Translations under genes and position numbers: made by a program
Part shown: piece after piece, positions 21,801 to 33,500 of the stretch
How positions within the stretch are numbered: the first letter of the stretch is position 1
How the letters are laid out: each line of letters begins with the position of its first letter
The notes under the pieces: generated by a model
What the model was told of the DNA's origin: nothing
What the model saw: only the letters and a program-made list of their open reading frames with translations
Database searches by the model: none
Origin: Owenia fusiformis
Taxonomy: Eukaryota > Annelida > Polychaeta > Sabellida > Oweniidae
Reading direction: 5' to 3'
Length of the DNA stretch: 64,000 bases
Assembly: GCA_903813345.2 (NCBI GenBank)
Contig: CAIIXF020000005.1
Span: forward strand, 6,045,375 to 6,109,374

Positions 21801-22849
21801 CAATAAATACGTACACACTCATGTTGGTCGAAGAGGACTCAATCATCGATCTACTGTATACACTGGAAACTGCAGTGTTGTGGATGACGGTGTTAGGCGA
21901 CTGATCAAATCATTTTAGGTCAATGAGAGGGCAGTCCATTTTGTACTCTTAATTATCGTCCTGCCATTTGATCTTAATTTTGAATTATGTGGATTAAGAT
22001 CATGACTTTACGAAGACTTAAGGATCAGTCCCCCCAGTGAACCACTTGAAAATACATGTATGAAGCATGAAACCATCTAATTTGGATGGCATCACAAAAT
22101 TGTTTCACTATGAGGTAGTATTGCTTCAAGACTATTGATCCCCCCCCCCTTATCTACTTCTCCAAACATTACCTGGTGAAAAGAAGATAGGAGGGGGCCC
22201 TGGGTCTTAAAGCAAGACTACGCATGAGGTATTATGTTTTGAAATGTTGTCTCATGAACTCAATATCCAATGTAGAAACATTTACATAAAAGGTGCAACA
22301 ATTAGTGCAGAGAGGCCATTCAACGATCATGGACCAGTGTCAAAATATATTCAAGTTTGGCTATTTCATCAAGACTAACGTATATTTTTATTTTCTCCAA
22401 AGAAACCCTCTAGGTGAACATTATTTTTGCTGATATTCCTCTTGAAACTTGATGGATCTTAAAAATCTATAATAGGACTCCCTTTATAGAAGCTTTGAAC
22501 TGAATTTACACTTCTTAATGCTGAAATTGATAGTTTATCCATACATTTTAAGAAAATAGGTATGTCAAAGATGTTAAGCCAAATGTTGCCCTGATAGCTC
22601 AGAAAAAGTAAAACATTTTGAATTTTCTCTCTACAGACCTTGTTGCCCCTTTAACTGCTCAATATCATGTCCGTGTTACTTGCAGGTATGTGGAAGGGTC
22701 TTTTCCCTCGTATTATAATGATTGGAACATTGACTGCCCTACAATGGTTCATCTATGACGGGGTCAAGGTATACTTCAGAATGCCCCGCCCACCCCCACC
22801 AGCAATGCCCGAGAGTCTCAAGGCTAAATTGGCTGCAAAGGAACAATAA
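18892..22849 (+). CDS. SLC25A3: Mitochondrial phosphate carrier protein, copy 2 (first exon not found)
   Basis: Tandem paralogue of copy 1, same strand. Coding exons are 18892-19068, 19236-19372, 19625-19806, 20113-20396 and 22686-22849. They encode the carrier from the S-D-E segment to the stop with consistent phases. All three carrier signatures are present (P-L-D-L-V-K, P-M-E-A-I-K, P-A-D-T-I-V). The first listed exon starts in phase 1, exactly compatible with exon 1 of copy 1, so either its own first exon was missed or exon 1 is shared. It has an extra intron (19069-19235) between G-F-K and V-S-L that copy 1 lacks. Parts of exons 19625-19806 and 20113-20396 are nearly identical to copy 1, whereas the other exons differ at many synonymous sites. 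The last intron hosts a minus-strand gene. Confidence 0.9.
20679..21332 (-). CDS. Small unrecognised protein nested in an intron of SLC25A3 copy 2
   Basis: Two coding exons join in phase: 21332-21173 (inside an exon reaching 21339, acceptor TTTTTTTAG) and 20929-20679 (acceptor TTTCCAG). A probable 5' untranslated exon ends at 21472 with donor AAAA|GTAAGT. The product is 136 aa. Its N-terminus is basic (K-F-L-Q-K-Q-W-T-K-L-R and R-R-K-P-K-K), and its C-terminal half is acidic and helical with E-E-C-D-Y-H-Q-A-L-R and L-N-E-N-D-Q-E-I-L-D-E-Y-H-K-R-Q. There is no signal peptide or membrane segment. I do not recognise the family. The matching splice signals, phases and protein-like composition over both exons support a real gene on the strand opposite its host. 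Confidence 0.65.
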
Positions 22850-22874
22850 CTGTGTGAACATTAGGAAATTTAGA

Positions 22875-22880
22875 AATAAA
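22875..22880 (+). terminator. Poly(A) signal of SLC25A3 copy 2
   Basis: AATAAA lies 26 bases after the stop codon. Another AATAAA-like site follows near 22892. A very short 3' UTR is implied unless a later signal is used. Confidence 0.45.
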
Positions 22881-22929
22881 AGTAGGTCATAAATAAATGT
22901 TGAGATGTTATCTGGAACTGTGTTATGAA

Positions 22930-23560
22930 GGTTTGCCACGACCAGTCAAGTGATGTTTCAAAAACTAGACTATCGCACACTTGTACAACTTTACGCAATT
23001 TCTAATTTTGGAGACAGTGTTGGTGCTTTGGTGGACAGTCGAGGTAGTTAACAAATGTATTTGTACATTAAAAGTTATTTGTGGATTAAATACTCATCCA
23101 ATATGGATTGTAGCTTTATACAATTTGTTATATTGAAAAAAACATCTACTGTTTTGGTCGAAGATCGAAATATAAATGTCATTGGTATGCCATAAAATGT
23201 TAAAACAAAAGGTTTCATTGATCAAGAGTGATCCAAGGATACTTCATTCTAACTAGTAAGTGTGGTCATTGTGCTTAAAGAATTCGTCATCATATCAATA
23301 CCTCAGAGACGTTTTTAGGAACTGATATACATTTCTATTTACTAGTAACCTCACCACCTTTTGCTATCAAGGATAAATTGGCTATAATTAGGATGTATAA
23401 GTTGTAGTTAGTTACGTTACGGTAACGCACAGCTGTAAAACATGTATATCCGAACACCTCTCTGATAAACACCTGCTTATCCGAATACTTTTTTCCGGTC
23501 CCATTTTCCTTCCATCGACTTCAAAAAAACTTAAAATGTGAACACCTACATATTAAACAT
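22930..23560. other. Intergenic sequence
   Basis: No gene, RNA or strong repeat was recognised between SLC25A3 copy 2 and the MITE upstream of the receptor gene. Confidence 0.5.
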
Positions 23561-23565
23561 ATACA

Positions 23566-24080
23566 CACCGGTGGAATACCCTGACAGCGGTAAAGTCAGT
23601 TACCGTTGTCACAAATGGCGGCCATAGGTTTGTATTTGATTCGATTTTCACTAACTGGATGTTTAATAGAGCACCTAGTGGTAGAATTAATCAGAACAAT
23701 CTCTCTACTCATTGTATAGTTAAATATGTTTTATCATCGAAATAACGCTTTTGATTTTACTGACAGTCAAAATATGACACGGGACAACGGATACTTGATA
23801 TACCCTTTCTGTTACTTATTTGAAATTCAGATTCCGTTGTCATTGACGATATGGAGAGCGGTATATTGTAGGGATTCACGACCACATTTGATCAAAATTG
23901 GGATTTCATATAATATACATCACAAGAGCTTAATACATACACAAAATCAACGAAAAGGTCCAATGAAATGAGAACGAAGTGATTAAAGAGTTGAAGCGAC
24001 GATTACGTCCGCCGTTTGTGACAACAGTATCTGATTCTGACTTTACCGTTGTCAAGGTGTTCCGGTGTGATATAGAGCTT
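23566..24080. mobile_element. DNA transposon family A, copy 1
   Basis: The left end (CACACCGGTGGAATACCCTG, then GGTAAAGTCAGTTACCGTTG and CAAATGGCGGCCAT) is the inverse of the right end (CGTCCGCCGTTTGTGACAAC, then TGACTTTACCGTTGTCAAGG and TGTTCCGGTGTG). Related copies are at 35484-35905 and 48618-49535. The copies share the internal motif AATAGAGCACCTAG. No transposase is seen. Confidence 0.75.
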
Positions 24081-24496
24081 TTTGAATATATATCTCAATC
24101 AAGAACAATATTTTCAACAATAATATCTGAACTTTCTCAAAATTACATGTTTTTCATGACTTTGCTGTTGTATGGCGTCGCTATAACAGATTATATGACA
24201 GTGACATTGAAGATTGACCCATTGATCTGATAGCGTATAAATATATTGACCTCTTGATGCGTGAGGAGCATATCGATTTCCATTATCCTTTCGATGTAGT
24301 ATGCCAACATGAAAAAGTACCTATGATACTGTTGATTTACTTAATACTTTGATATAATGATAATAATATTGTTGACAATGGATTGTGTAAACAAGGAACT
24401 ATTTAGCTTTAGCATGGTGGTATCACACATCTTTTTTGAAACACATTCAAACGAACATCGGACTAAATATACCTATTCAAAAAGTTCAGAATAAGG

Positions 24497-25453
24497 ATGT
24501 ATACAAAGTCTACCTTTCCAAACATAGATACACTGCCTCCAGCGGGGACGGTACTAACGCTGTCATTTACAGCAATAATACTGGCTAGTAATATATACAA
24601 CGTTATTGTGATATCAAAAACAGCAGCATTTCGGTCTCCAACGGGATATATGATGCTTTCACTGTCCTTGGCTGACACCATGGTTGGACTGTCATCAGTG
24701 ATCGTACCAATAACCATTTACACACTGGACTACCTACCATACAGTCTCTGTCAACTCGCCAGCTTTTTACTAGCTGGGGCGTTTGAGAAGTCAATATATA
24801 CAATAGCTTTACTTTCACTGGATAAGTACATAACAATCACGCAACCATTGTTCTACCAGCGGAGCGTTACAGTTAGAAAAACTGTCATCTTTCTCTGTAT
24901 TCTCTGGGTATTTAGCTTTCTATGCTGGCTTCCGGTGTTCACCAACAACATTGCCGACTTCGACACCGCAATAAGTATATGTTTCATTAATCCTTTGGCC
25001 GACCCTGTGCAAGTGATCGTCATGGTTTCTATAGTATTTGGAACAAGCTCAATAATAATAGGATTTTGCAACATTGGTATTCTGAGAATAAGTTGGCGCC
25101 AGAAGAAGCAAATCCAGAGTCTCACGCTCACTGGCTCAAAACAAGGAAACACGACAAACATGAAAGCATTTAGGACAATACTGTTTCTTGTTCTAGTTTT
25201 CTACATATCTTGGACCCCTTTCTGTTTAGAATGGATCATCCGGGCATTTTCAGGATTCACAGGAACCCCCAAGGCTCTGCTTTGTACATTCCTTCTTTTG
25301 TCTATGAGTAATTCATTTTGGAACGCTGTTATATACACAGCTACTAATAAACCGTTCAGAGAATCTGCGTTCGCAATATTCTGTAGAAGGCATGGTCAGT
25401 TTCAATTTTCATCTGCGGTCAAAACAATCAATTTGAAACAATCTGAGATGTAA
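24497..25453 (+). CDS. Rhodopsin-class (class A) G-protein-coupled receptor, intronless
   Basis: A single 318-aa frame with seven hydrophobic segments. Class A landmarks are N35 in TM1, L-S-L-A-D60 in TM2, C85 and C162 for the conserved disulfide, D109-K-Y111 replacing D-R-Y, W137 in TM4, S-W-T-P241 in TM6 replacing C-W-x-P, and N276-A-V-I-Y280 replacing N-P-x-x-Y in TM7. The N-terminal tail is short (about 17 residues) and has no signal peptide. The ligand cannot be assigned. The short loops and intronless structure resemble the large amine/peptide-type receptor expansions of marine invertebrates. It should signal from the plasma membrane through heterotrimeric G proteins. No promoter element was recognised. 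A MITE ends about 0.4 kb upstream. Confidence 0.9.
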   Translation: MYTKSTFPNIDTLPPAGTVLTLSFTAIILASNIYNVIVISKTAAFRSPTGYMMLSLSLADTMVGLSSVIVPITIYTLDYLPYSLCQLASFLLAGAFEKSIYTIALLSLDKYITITQPLFYQRSVTVRKTVIFLCILWVFSFLCWLPVFTNNIADFDTAISICFINPLADPVQVIVMVSIVFGTSSIIIGFCNIGILRISWRQKKQIQSLTLTGSKQGNTTNMKAFRTILFLVLVFYISWTPFCLEWIIRAFSGFTGTPKALLCTFLLLSMSNSFWNAVIYTATNKPFRESAFAIFCRRHGQFQFSSAVKTINLKQSEM

Positions 25454-25507
25454 TGACTGAAACACTAGATATTCTTAAAATCGACAATTATGTTTTAAGA
25501 CAAAATT

Positions 25508-25513
25508 AATAAA
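25508..25513 (+). terminator. Poly(A) signal of the receptor gene
   Basis: AATAAA lies 55 bases downstream of the GPCR stop codon. Confidence 0.5.
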
Positions 25514-26049
25514 TTCAGCATACGCTTTTGATTGTTTAAGTGTAATTAGGTAAGTTAGTAACCCTGATTCAATGTTATTTTGTGTTTTCTACAGTTGCCC
25601 TTTGTGCTATATAGCGGACAGCGGGGCAAGGCGGCCACCTAAGATCAATTGGTTTTGACGCCTTGTGAAAATATTTTGCTGGGGTTCATGTACGCTGAAA
25701 TACAATAGTATAAACTTTGAAATGAATGTCCGAATCGCAATTGTGCTTCTCTCTTGAAAGAATGGTTTTGTGTTGTCATGGGGAAAGGACCCCCGTGGAG
25801 CAAAAAGGACCGTTCTTTCTGATTACTTCTTTGAATCTTCAGTTTTACCACAGACTTACAGAAGTGGGGCACGACGGGCCATTTTTTGGAAAAGCGCCTT
25901 TAAAAGGTAAATAATGATCCTCTGTCAGGTGGTTATACAATGACTGGCGAAATATATTTCAAAACTATAAAGTGGCGGTCCTTCTTGTCCCATGGCCCTT
26001 CTTACCCCGCTCTCCCCTAAGCAAATCTAAAATTTGATCTCAGATATTC

Positions 26050-27210
26050 AACTGTGTCTGTAGAGTTTTCTCTCTGATTTCATGTTTAATTTCGTGTGCA
26101 TTCGTTTAGTAGTCAATCTACCCACGAAAATTGATCGGTCGGAAAATGTTGGGTTTTTCACATTTCCTTTGATCATTTTTCCTCCAGTTGCCTAAGAGTG
26201 TCGATTATTTTTCATGAGAATATGTTTCTCTATACTACACAATTTAGGACGGTTGGAGATTAATGAATATTCAAGTATTTATTGTAATTTAAAAAAAATC
26301 AGGAATGTGAGTTGTCAACTCGAATGTACGTTGTCCCTGTAATTGAAATTCATGAGATATACATAATATTAAACAATGTAATGATTTCATTTCAAAATTC
26401 ATTAAGGTTTTAATGAGTAACACGTGATCTTTAACGAACATGTTCAAGTATCCTTTTTACTTTTTCATTTTATGAAAGTATTGTTGTGGTGGTGGCCAGA
26501 GTGGTGGTTAATTTGTGCCCATTTGGTGTTAGCTTCCAGCCCAAACTCCCATCCAGTGTCTCGGAATAGAATATGTTGAAGACTAGCACTGCCACGGAGG
26601 CTCCTTCCAGCCCGTTTGATTATTTGGCCTCTGTAGCTTACGTTTTGCTAGTTACATTGATAGATAGATCTACTGATCTATACTAGCTTATTGAATATGA
26701 CTTCTTAAAAGCTCGTTTATGATATATCTGGAAAGTTTCAATAGTTCAATCAAATTGAAGTAATTCTGTAATTGTTCTGTTTAAATTTTAGATGCATCTG
26801 ATCGGTGTTATTTATATATTTTAGTGTTATGAAAAATAAGTTGTCTGCATTAGGGTTAACTGTGAATTGAGTAAGTTCAATAGACAACGTACATTCGAGT
26901 TGACAACATTCACTTATGATTTTTTAAATTATAGCCAAAATGTTAATACTTATTAAATCTTCATCAGACCATTGTGCTGTTTAAAGAAACATATTCTCAT
27001 GAAAATCGTCGACACTCTTAGACGACAGGGGAGGAAATGATCAAAGGAAATGTGTAAAAACACAACATTTTCCAACCGACCAATTAATTATATGGGTAGA
27101 TTGACTACGAAAAAATCGAGCACTGTTCGAAAATCTTTTAACGTTAAATGTCTTCCTAAACGAATACACAAAAAATCAAACATGGAATCCTTAATGGATT
27201 CCTCAGATTA
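26050..27210. repeat. Fold-back element, partly duplicated downstream
   Basis: The left arm (CATGTTTAATTTCGTGTGCA, AGTCAATCTACCCA, GGTCGG..GAAAATGTTG, then AACTCGAATGTACGTTGTCC) is mirrored by the right arm around 26880-27190. The right arm carries an extra block of about 35 bases (AACGTTAAAAG region) absent on the left. No coding frame is seen. Confidence 0.75.
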
Positions 27211-27733
27211 TTTTTTAAAACCTACATAATTGTCTTTGCTTCAAATCGGCTAAATAGTGACATCGCACATTTAAAGTGTACTACGGTATATTTTGTCACT
27301 GTACCTTGTCGATGGTTAGGCGTGTAATAGCGCAAATAAATAAATAAGTATAAATAAGAGCACATTAATAGTCGTTGGGGAGGAGCAATAAATAAATTAT
27401 TGAAGCAGATGTAACGTCGCATAACCCCACCCCTTCCCATATTAGCCTGCCCAAAGGGGTACTTATGTAGTTTTGGTATAAGTTTGGTGACCCTAGTTAC
27501 AGTTAACTACCTAGAGAGGAATAGTATAAGTTCTCAGAATATAAGTGTATAATATAGATGTCACACGTTAAATACATCCAACAAAATATAAGGAACTAGT
27601 TGGTAAAATATTTAAGTTATATATAAGTATTATATATTTACATACAGGTTTACACATTCTACGAAACTCAAGCTATCCTAGTATCTTATTTATCTATAAA
27701 TCAATCAATCAATAAATTAGATAAATTATTAAT
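26268..27733 (+). repeat. 1.6-kb tandem duplication, unit 1
   Basis: ATTCAAGTATTTATTGTAAT at the start and CAATCAATCAATAAATTAGA at the end recur in order at 27901-29350, with only scattered differences over about 1.45 kb. The repeat period is about 1.62 kb. The unit contains the right part of the fold-back element at 26050-27210. No coding potential is seen. Confidence 0.9.
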
Positions 27734-27900
27734 AATTGAATAAATGTTAATTACTCAGATGCGAGTAGGTAGTTATCAGTTTCGCCACCAGGTGGCTGAT
27801 TCGGGGGAATTTACATGGCAGGGTATTACAAAATTCCATTAAACTTGAATATGCATGAGTTTTAATGGTTCACTTTTCATAATTACCTTTATGACTTCAT

Positions 27901-29350
27901 TATTCAAGTATTTATTGTAATTAAAAAAAATCAGAAATGTGAATTGTCAACTCGAATGTACGTTGTCCCTGTAATTGAACTTCATGAGATATACACAATA
28001 TTAAACAATGTAATGATTTCATTTCAAAATTCATTAAGGTTTTAATGAGTAACAAGTGATCTTTAACGAACATGTTCAAGTATCCTTTTTGCTTTTTCAT
28101 TTTATGAAAGTATTGTTCTGGTGGTGGCCGGGGTGGTGGTTAATTTGTGCCCATTTGGTGTTAGCTTCCAGCCCAAACTCCCACCCAGTGTCTCGGAATA
28201 GAATATGTTGAAGACTAGCACTGCCACGGAGGCTCCTTCCAGCCCGTTTGATTATTTGGCCTCTGTAGCTTACGTTTTGCTAGTTACATTGATAGATAGA
28301 TCTACTGATCTATACTAGCTTATTGAATATGACTTTTTAAAAGCTCGTTTATGATATATCTGGAAAGTTTCAATAGTTCAATCAAATTGAAGTAATTCTG
28401 TAATTGTTCTGTTTAAATTTTAGATGCATCTGATCGGTGTTATTTATATCTCTTAGTGTTATGAAAAATAAGTTGTCTGCATTAGGGTTAACTGTGAATT
28501 GAGTAAGTTCAATAGACAACGTACATTGGAGTTGACAACATACACTTATGATTTTCTAAATTATAGCCAAAATGTTAATACTTATTAAATCTTCATCAGA
28601 CCTTAATTGTGCTGTTTAAAGAAACATATTCTCATGAAAATCGTCGACACTCTTAGACGACAGGGGAGGAAATGATCAAAGGAAATTTTTCCAACCGACC
28701 AATTAATTATATGGGTAGATTGACTACGAAAAAATCGAGCACTGTTCGAAAATCTTTTAACGTTAAATGTCTTCCTAAACGAATACACAAAAAATCAAAC
28801 ATGGAATCCTTAATGGATTCCTCAGATTATTTTTAAAACCTACACAATTGTCTTTGCTTCAAATCGGCTAAATAGTGATATCGTACATTTAAAGTGTACT
28901 ACGGTATATTTTGTCACTGTACCTTGTCGATGGTTAGGCGTGTAATAGCGCAAATAAATAAATAAGTATAAATAAGAGCACATTAATAGTCGTTGGGGAG
29001 GAGCAATAAATAAATTATTGAAGCAGATGTAACGTCGCCCAACCCCACTCCTTCCATATTAGCCTGCCCCAAGGGGTACTTCTGTAGTTTTGGTATAAGT
29101 TTGGTGACCCTAGTTACAGTTAACTACCTAGAGAGGAATAGTATAAGTTCTCAGAATATAAGTGTATAATATAGATGTCACACGTTAAATACATCCAACA
29201 AAATATAAGGAACTACATGTAGTTGGTAAAATATTTAAGTTATATATAAGTATTATAGATTTACATACAGGTTTACACATTCTACGAAACTCAAGCTATC
29301 CTAGTATCTTATTTATCTATAAATCAATCAATCAATAAATTAGATAAATT
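27901..29350 (+). repeat. 1.6-kb tandem duplication, unit 2
   Basis: Second copy of 26268-27733. Differences from unit 1 are mostly single bases and short indels: loss of about 15 bases near 28686 (GTGTAAAAACACAAC in unit 1) and insertion of ACATGTAGTT near 29214. It starts inside the fold-back element, so its outer left arm is missing. The high identity implies a recent duplication. Confidence 0.9.
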
Positions 29351-29630
29351 AATAAGTAATAAGGAGTAAAATTAAAAGCCCTTCCAGTTGGATGGTCGTG
29401 AATGGCATGGTTTCTATTCACAGATGCGATACATATTTCCTGGGACCAATTCTTTTCGTTCCACTACTGCCCTTGTCGGGGTTCCGCTACCACGCAGATT
29501 TGAAATACCATTGTTAACCAAATATTATCATGGTCATTATGGTTTTAGGTAAAAATATAAATATCACAGATCAACCAGTATCACAGTCATAGATCGAACA
29601 CATGCGTATTTGCATACTTTGTGTAGAGTA

Positions 29631-30464
29631 CAGAGTGGTCCAAAAATGGGACACTGATATTTCAGAAAGAGATTAATTTTATTGATACAAACATGTCATA
29701 TTATATACCAATGGGAAGGGAATTTAATTATCTTTAATTTAATATATCATAAGTTCAAATTTATTATGATATCTGTCAACCAGCGTCCATAATACAAATG
29801 ATGTCATTTCCGTTTCAAAACGGTTTTCCAAAACTTGTAAAAAAGAACTTTTTTGTCAAGTTTAACAGTTGTTCAATATGTCTACAATAGTGATCAATTA
29901 TAGTCCTCAATCTTGGCTTTAACTGGATAATAGCATCATTGATACGCTGTTGAGACAATGATTTCTACTTCAACAAGTCTGTCCTCAAAGAGACTGAAAT
30001 ACATCATGTTCATGGTACACATATTCTGTTGTTTTTTGACCACCCTGATATGAGCTCTGCCTCATTTTCTGCTCATAACATTTTCGAACAAGATGGGACT
30101 CCTTAGCAACAGATACCAAAAGACCCAAAATATTTAAAGGGGGATGCCTAGATTCCTCCTCCTAATCACTCTAATCACTGGCCACAGTGATCTCCCAATG
30201 CCAACGTCTGCGACCACCATGTACGGGCAGAACGAACAGAATTGTAGTACCATAACCCCTTACATCCATTCAGTCCATTAAGGACAGAATTGGCGAGACA
30301 TGGAATTCATTGTCTCTACAGCATACCGATGATGCTATGTAAATAAAGTTGAGAAAATACTTTTTTTTTAAAGTTTTGGAAAAACATTTGTATTATGGAC
30401 GCTGGTTGATATTATCATCAATAATATTTTTGAAATATGAGTGTCCCATTTTTGGACCACCCTG
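29631..30464. mobile_element. MITE with 25-bp TIRs and TA target site
   Basis: Starts CAGAGTGGTCCAAAAATGGG and ends with CCCATTTTTGGACCACCCTG, flanked by TA on both sides (29629-29630 and 30465-30466). It is 834 bp long. CAGGGTGGTCC-type ends suggest Tc1/mariner ancestry. It lies just 3' of the terminal exon of the ASIC-type gene. No transposase frame is seen. Confidence 0.85.
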
Positions 30465-30517
30465 TATGTAACTAGCTGTTTATGACTAATTATATGATCA
30501 TAGTTTGATGTCGCCTT

Positions 30518-33500
30518 CTAGCTGGGCTGTTTGTCGACTTTATTCACAGTCATCTTTTTCTTTAGTTTGCGAAGTGCCCATACGCATACATCCATTATGA
30601 AGTCTATATATTCACATATCGTAAGTATTGAAGCGCCCAACCACAATCCAAAGGCCCCTCCAAGATCCGAAGCTAAAGCGCCCTCCTGCAATGAAATGTA
30701 ATTGTATCTCATTTCAATAGGGTTCATGTAACAATGTTCTCATATTTTTAATTTTCTTTCTTTCACTGAATATAGGGAACATGCTTGGGCATATTGAGAC
30801 ACAACAATAATTTTCTGTAGTCTGTTTGGTTGCTCTGGTTAATCTTTTTTTGGTAAAATTTGACTTCATTTTGAAAACAAAGCATTTACATGAAAATATC
30901 GGATCACCACCTGCCATTTGTTACAGACGCCGAACAATCCAGTCACAAAAGAGTTAGAGACTATAACGATGATATAAAAACCATAAGTGTTGTGATAAAA
31001 AACCACTACTGTTCCTATGGTAGCGTCTTGTACAATATCACTTACAACAAATTCGTTTATTGTATTGAAATATCATTAAAGCTGGTAGCGTGTCACCATC
31101 GCACTTGTGACACTTGAGTGAAAATAAAATGGCTGATCATCATGAAAAATGGCCTTGAAGTACAACCTTATCTAACTTGTGATCGAAGACGCCTCATGCA
31201 ACCGACTTTTATTTGGTTTAGAATACAAATGGAGATGTTGAACCAGGATGCTTTGACCCTATGTCAAGGCTATGCTAGAGAAGAGAAGAGACAAAATATA
31301 AGAGAGGCTGATTGCATGTGTCCGAAAATAAGAAGTTGTGAGGATATGGGCTCGGTACAACTTTAATCTTTAACGTTCGTTCTGTTTTTAAGCTGTACAT
31401 ATTTTTCTCATAAGACTAACAAATATATAATACTGCCATATTTACCCCCATATTACCCCATGCAAGATATAGAGGTTCTTATATGAGTACCTGTGCAAGA
31501 TCGTCCATTCTTGACGAGCTTTTTGATAATTTTTCTATATCGAGTCGGGGTTGGGGTGCCAGAGTGGGAGCAAGTGTTAGTCCCCCGGACACATTGACTA
31601 TATCGAGGATCGGAGCTATTATTTTGATGATGTCTGGGCATTTTAAAAGTGTTTGAGACAATACATAAAATAAATTCAGAACTTTTCAATTATTTTGTTG
31701 GGGGTGTGAGGGGTGGCCCACTTCCCCTAGAAGATTTTACAATTTTAACACGCTATTTGGTGCTTTCTGGGCACTTTCAAAATGTATGAATCAATAAAAA
31801 AAATTGAAAACAATCACAATTTTTGAGGGGGGTGGGGTGGGGATGCCAGAGCCAGAGGGTTAGCAAGTGTTAGTCCCTCAGAAACATTGACTATATCAAG
31901 GAGCTATTTGATGATGTCTGGGCACTTTAAAAGTGTCTGAGACAATACATAAAATAAATTCAGAACTTTTCAATTGTTTTGTTGGGGGTGTGAGGGGTGG
32001 CCCACTCCCCCTAGAGAATTTTACAATTTTAACACGCTATTTGGTGCTTTCTGGGCACTTTCAAAGTGTATGAGTCAATAATGAGATTGAGAAAATCACA
32101 TGTTTTCAATATTTTTTTTGGAGGGGGGATGTCTAAGGAGGGGGGGATGCCAGATAGACTAAGAGGGGAGGTTGGGTGGGGATGGTAGATGGGGAGCAAT
32201 TGTAAGTTTGATGTATTTTGAAAGAAAACACAGAGTTGGCTTAACTTTCCGGCTAATAACATAAGCGTAGGCGAAGTCAGCTCTTGCGAACGATAACACC
32301 GAACCTTTTTTGATAATTAATGTAAATTATCAATAGTTAACAGGTTATTGGGCCGGTTAGAGGGCAGGAGGCGATTACTGGAATTGGCTGATAACTATTG
32401 TAATTAAAGATATTAAACAGCCATACAATTGAGCTAAATATTTTGTTATTCATAGTGATTCATTACTTTTGCCATGAACTGATATTGAGTTCAATAAACC
32501 TTTTTTCTGGGGAGTATGGTGCTTGTGGAATCCTGCTCCATTGGAGGTCTTCTGAGGCAGTCTTGGCAACATTACTTGTATAGGGACGAGCATTGTCCAT
32601 ATTCATATATTCAGTCAATATTTGACATGATTTTTTCAAAATCCCTTTTTCACTTTTTCATCCTGAAAATCACCTATGTCAGCTAAAAATTGTCACAATT
32701 GAATATTTCCTTGACTGTGATGTCTTCAAGACAAAAGAATTGGCATAAAAACCTGTAAATTTGTACAATCTGATATTTTAAAATGAAAAACTGTTCAATG
32801 AATTGATGCCAAATGAAATTAATGTGACATTAAAAATATGACGTTTTTTAGCTGAACCGTGTACCCCACAATTCTGTTACCATAGCAACCATAATTCAAT
32901 AACCAATCATAGTTGAGATACAATATTTAGCCAATAGTTGCACAAATATATGTTCTATAGATGTACTAAATATCAAGAAATAAATCCTCAAAATGACAAA
33001 GTTAGAGATAAATAAACAGAACTTTTTGACTGACCCAAGTAATAACCAAAGTTTTGTAAAATATGCCATCCACGAAGTTCCTTTCAAAATTGTCACACTA
33101 TCTAGCTCTACTATGTGAGGCTGATATTTTCGAGGACTTTTGATTGTACAAGTTTACATGATGATTTTCTCTTGCCCGGGACTCCCCGCTTAAATACATA
33201 TTTAGAGGAGGTAGGGTGGGAGAGGTGGGAGGGGGTGCCGGGGTCTTAAAGCAAGACTAATGGTGAACATTACGTGTCGGTGTTATCAGAATTATTCAGA
33301 ATCAGAATAACATACACTACTAAATCTCCAATAACAAATATACCCACGTCGTAAGCTATATTCTCAACAATAGATTGGAAGTTGAACTCCGAGTAGTATA
33401 TTTGAAGATGTGCAAAATTACGCTTGTAGGCATCAGTATCGGCATCGCTGACAACGGCGCTGGCACTCGGTGAGCGTAGAGCCAAATTCGCCAAGAGATC

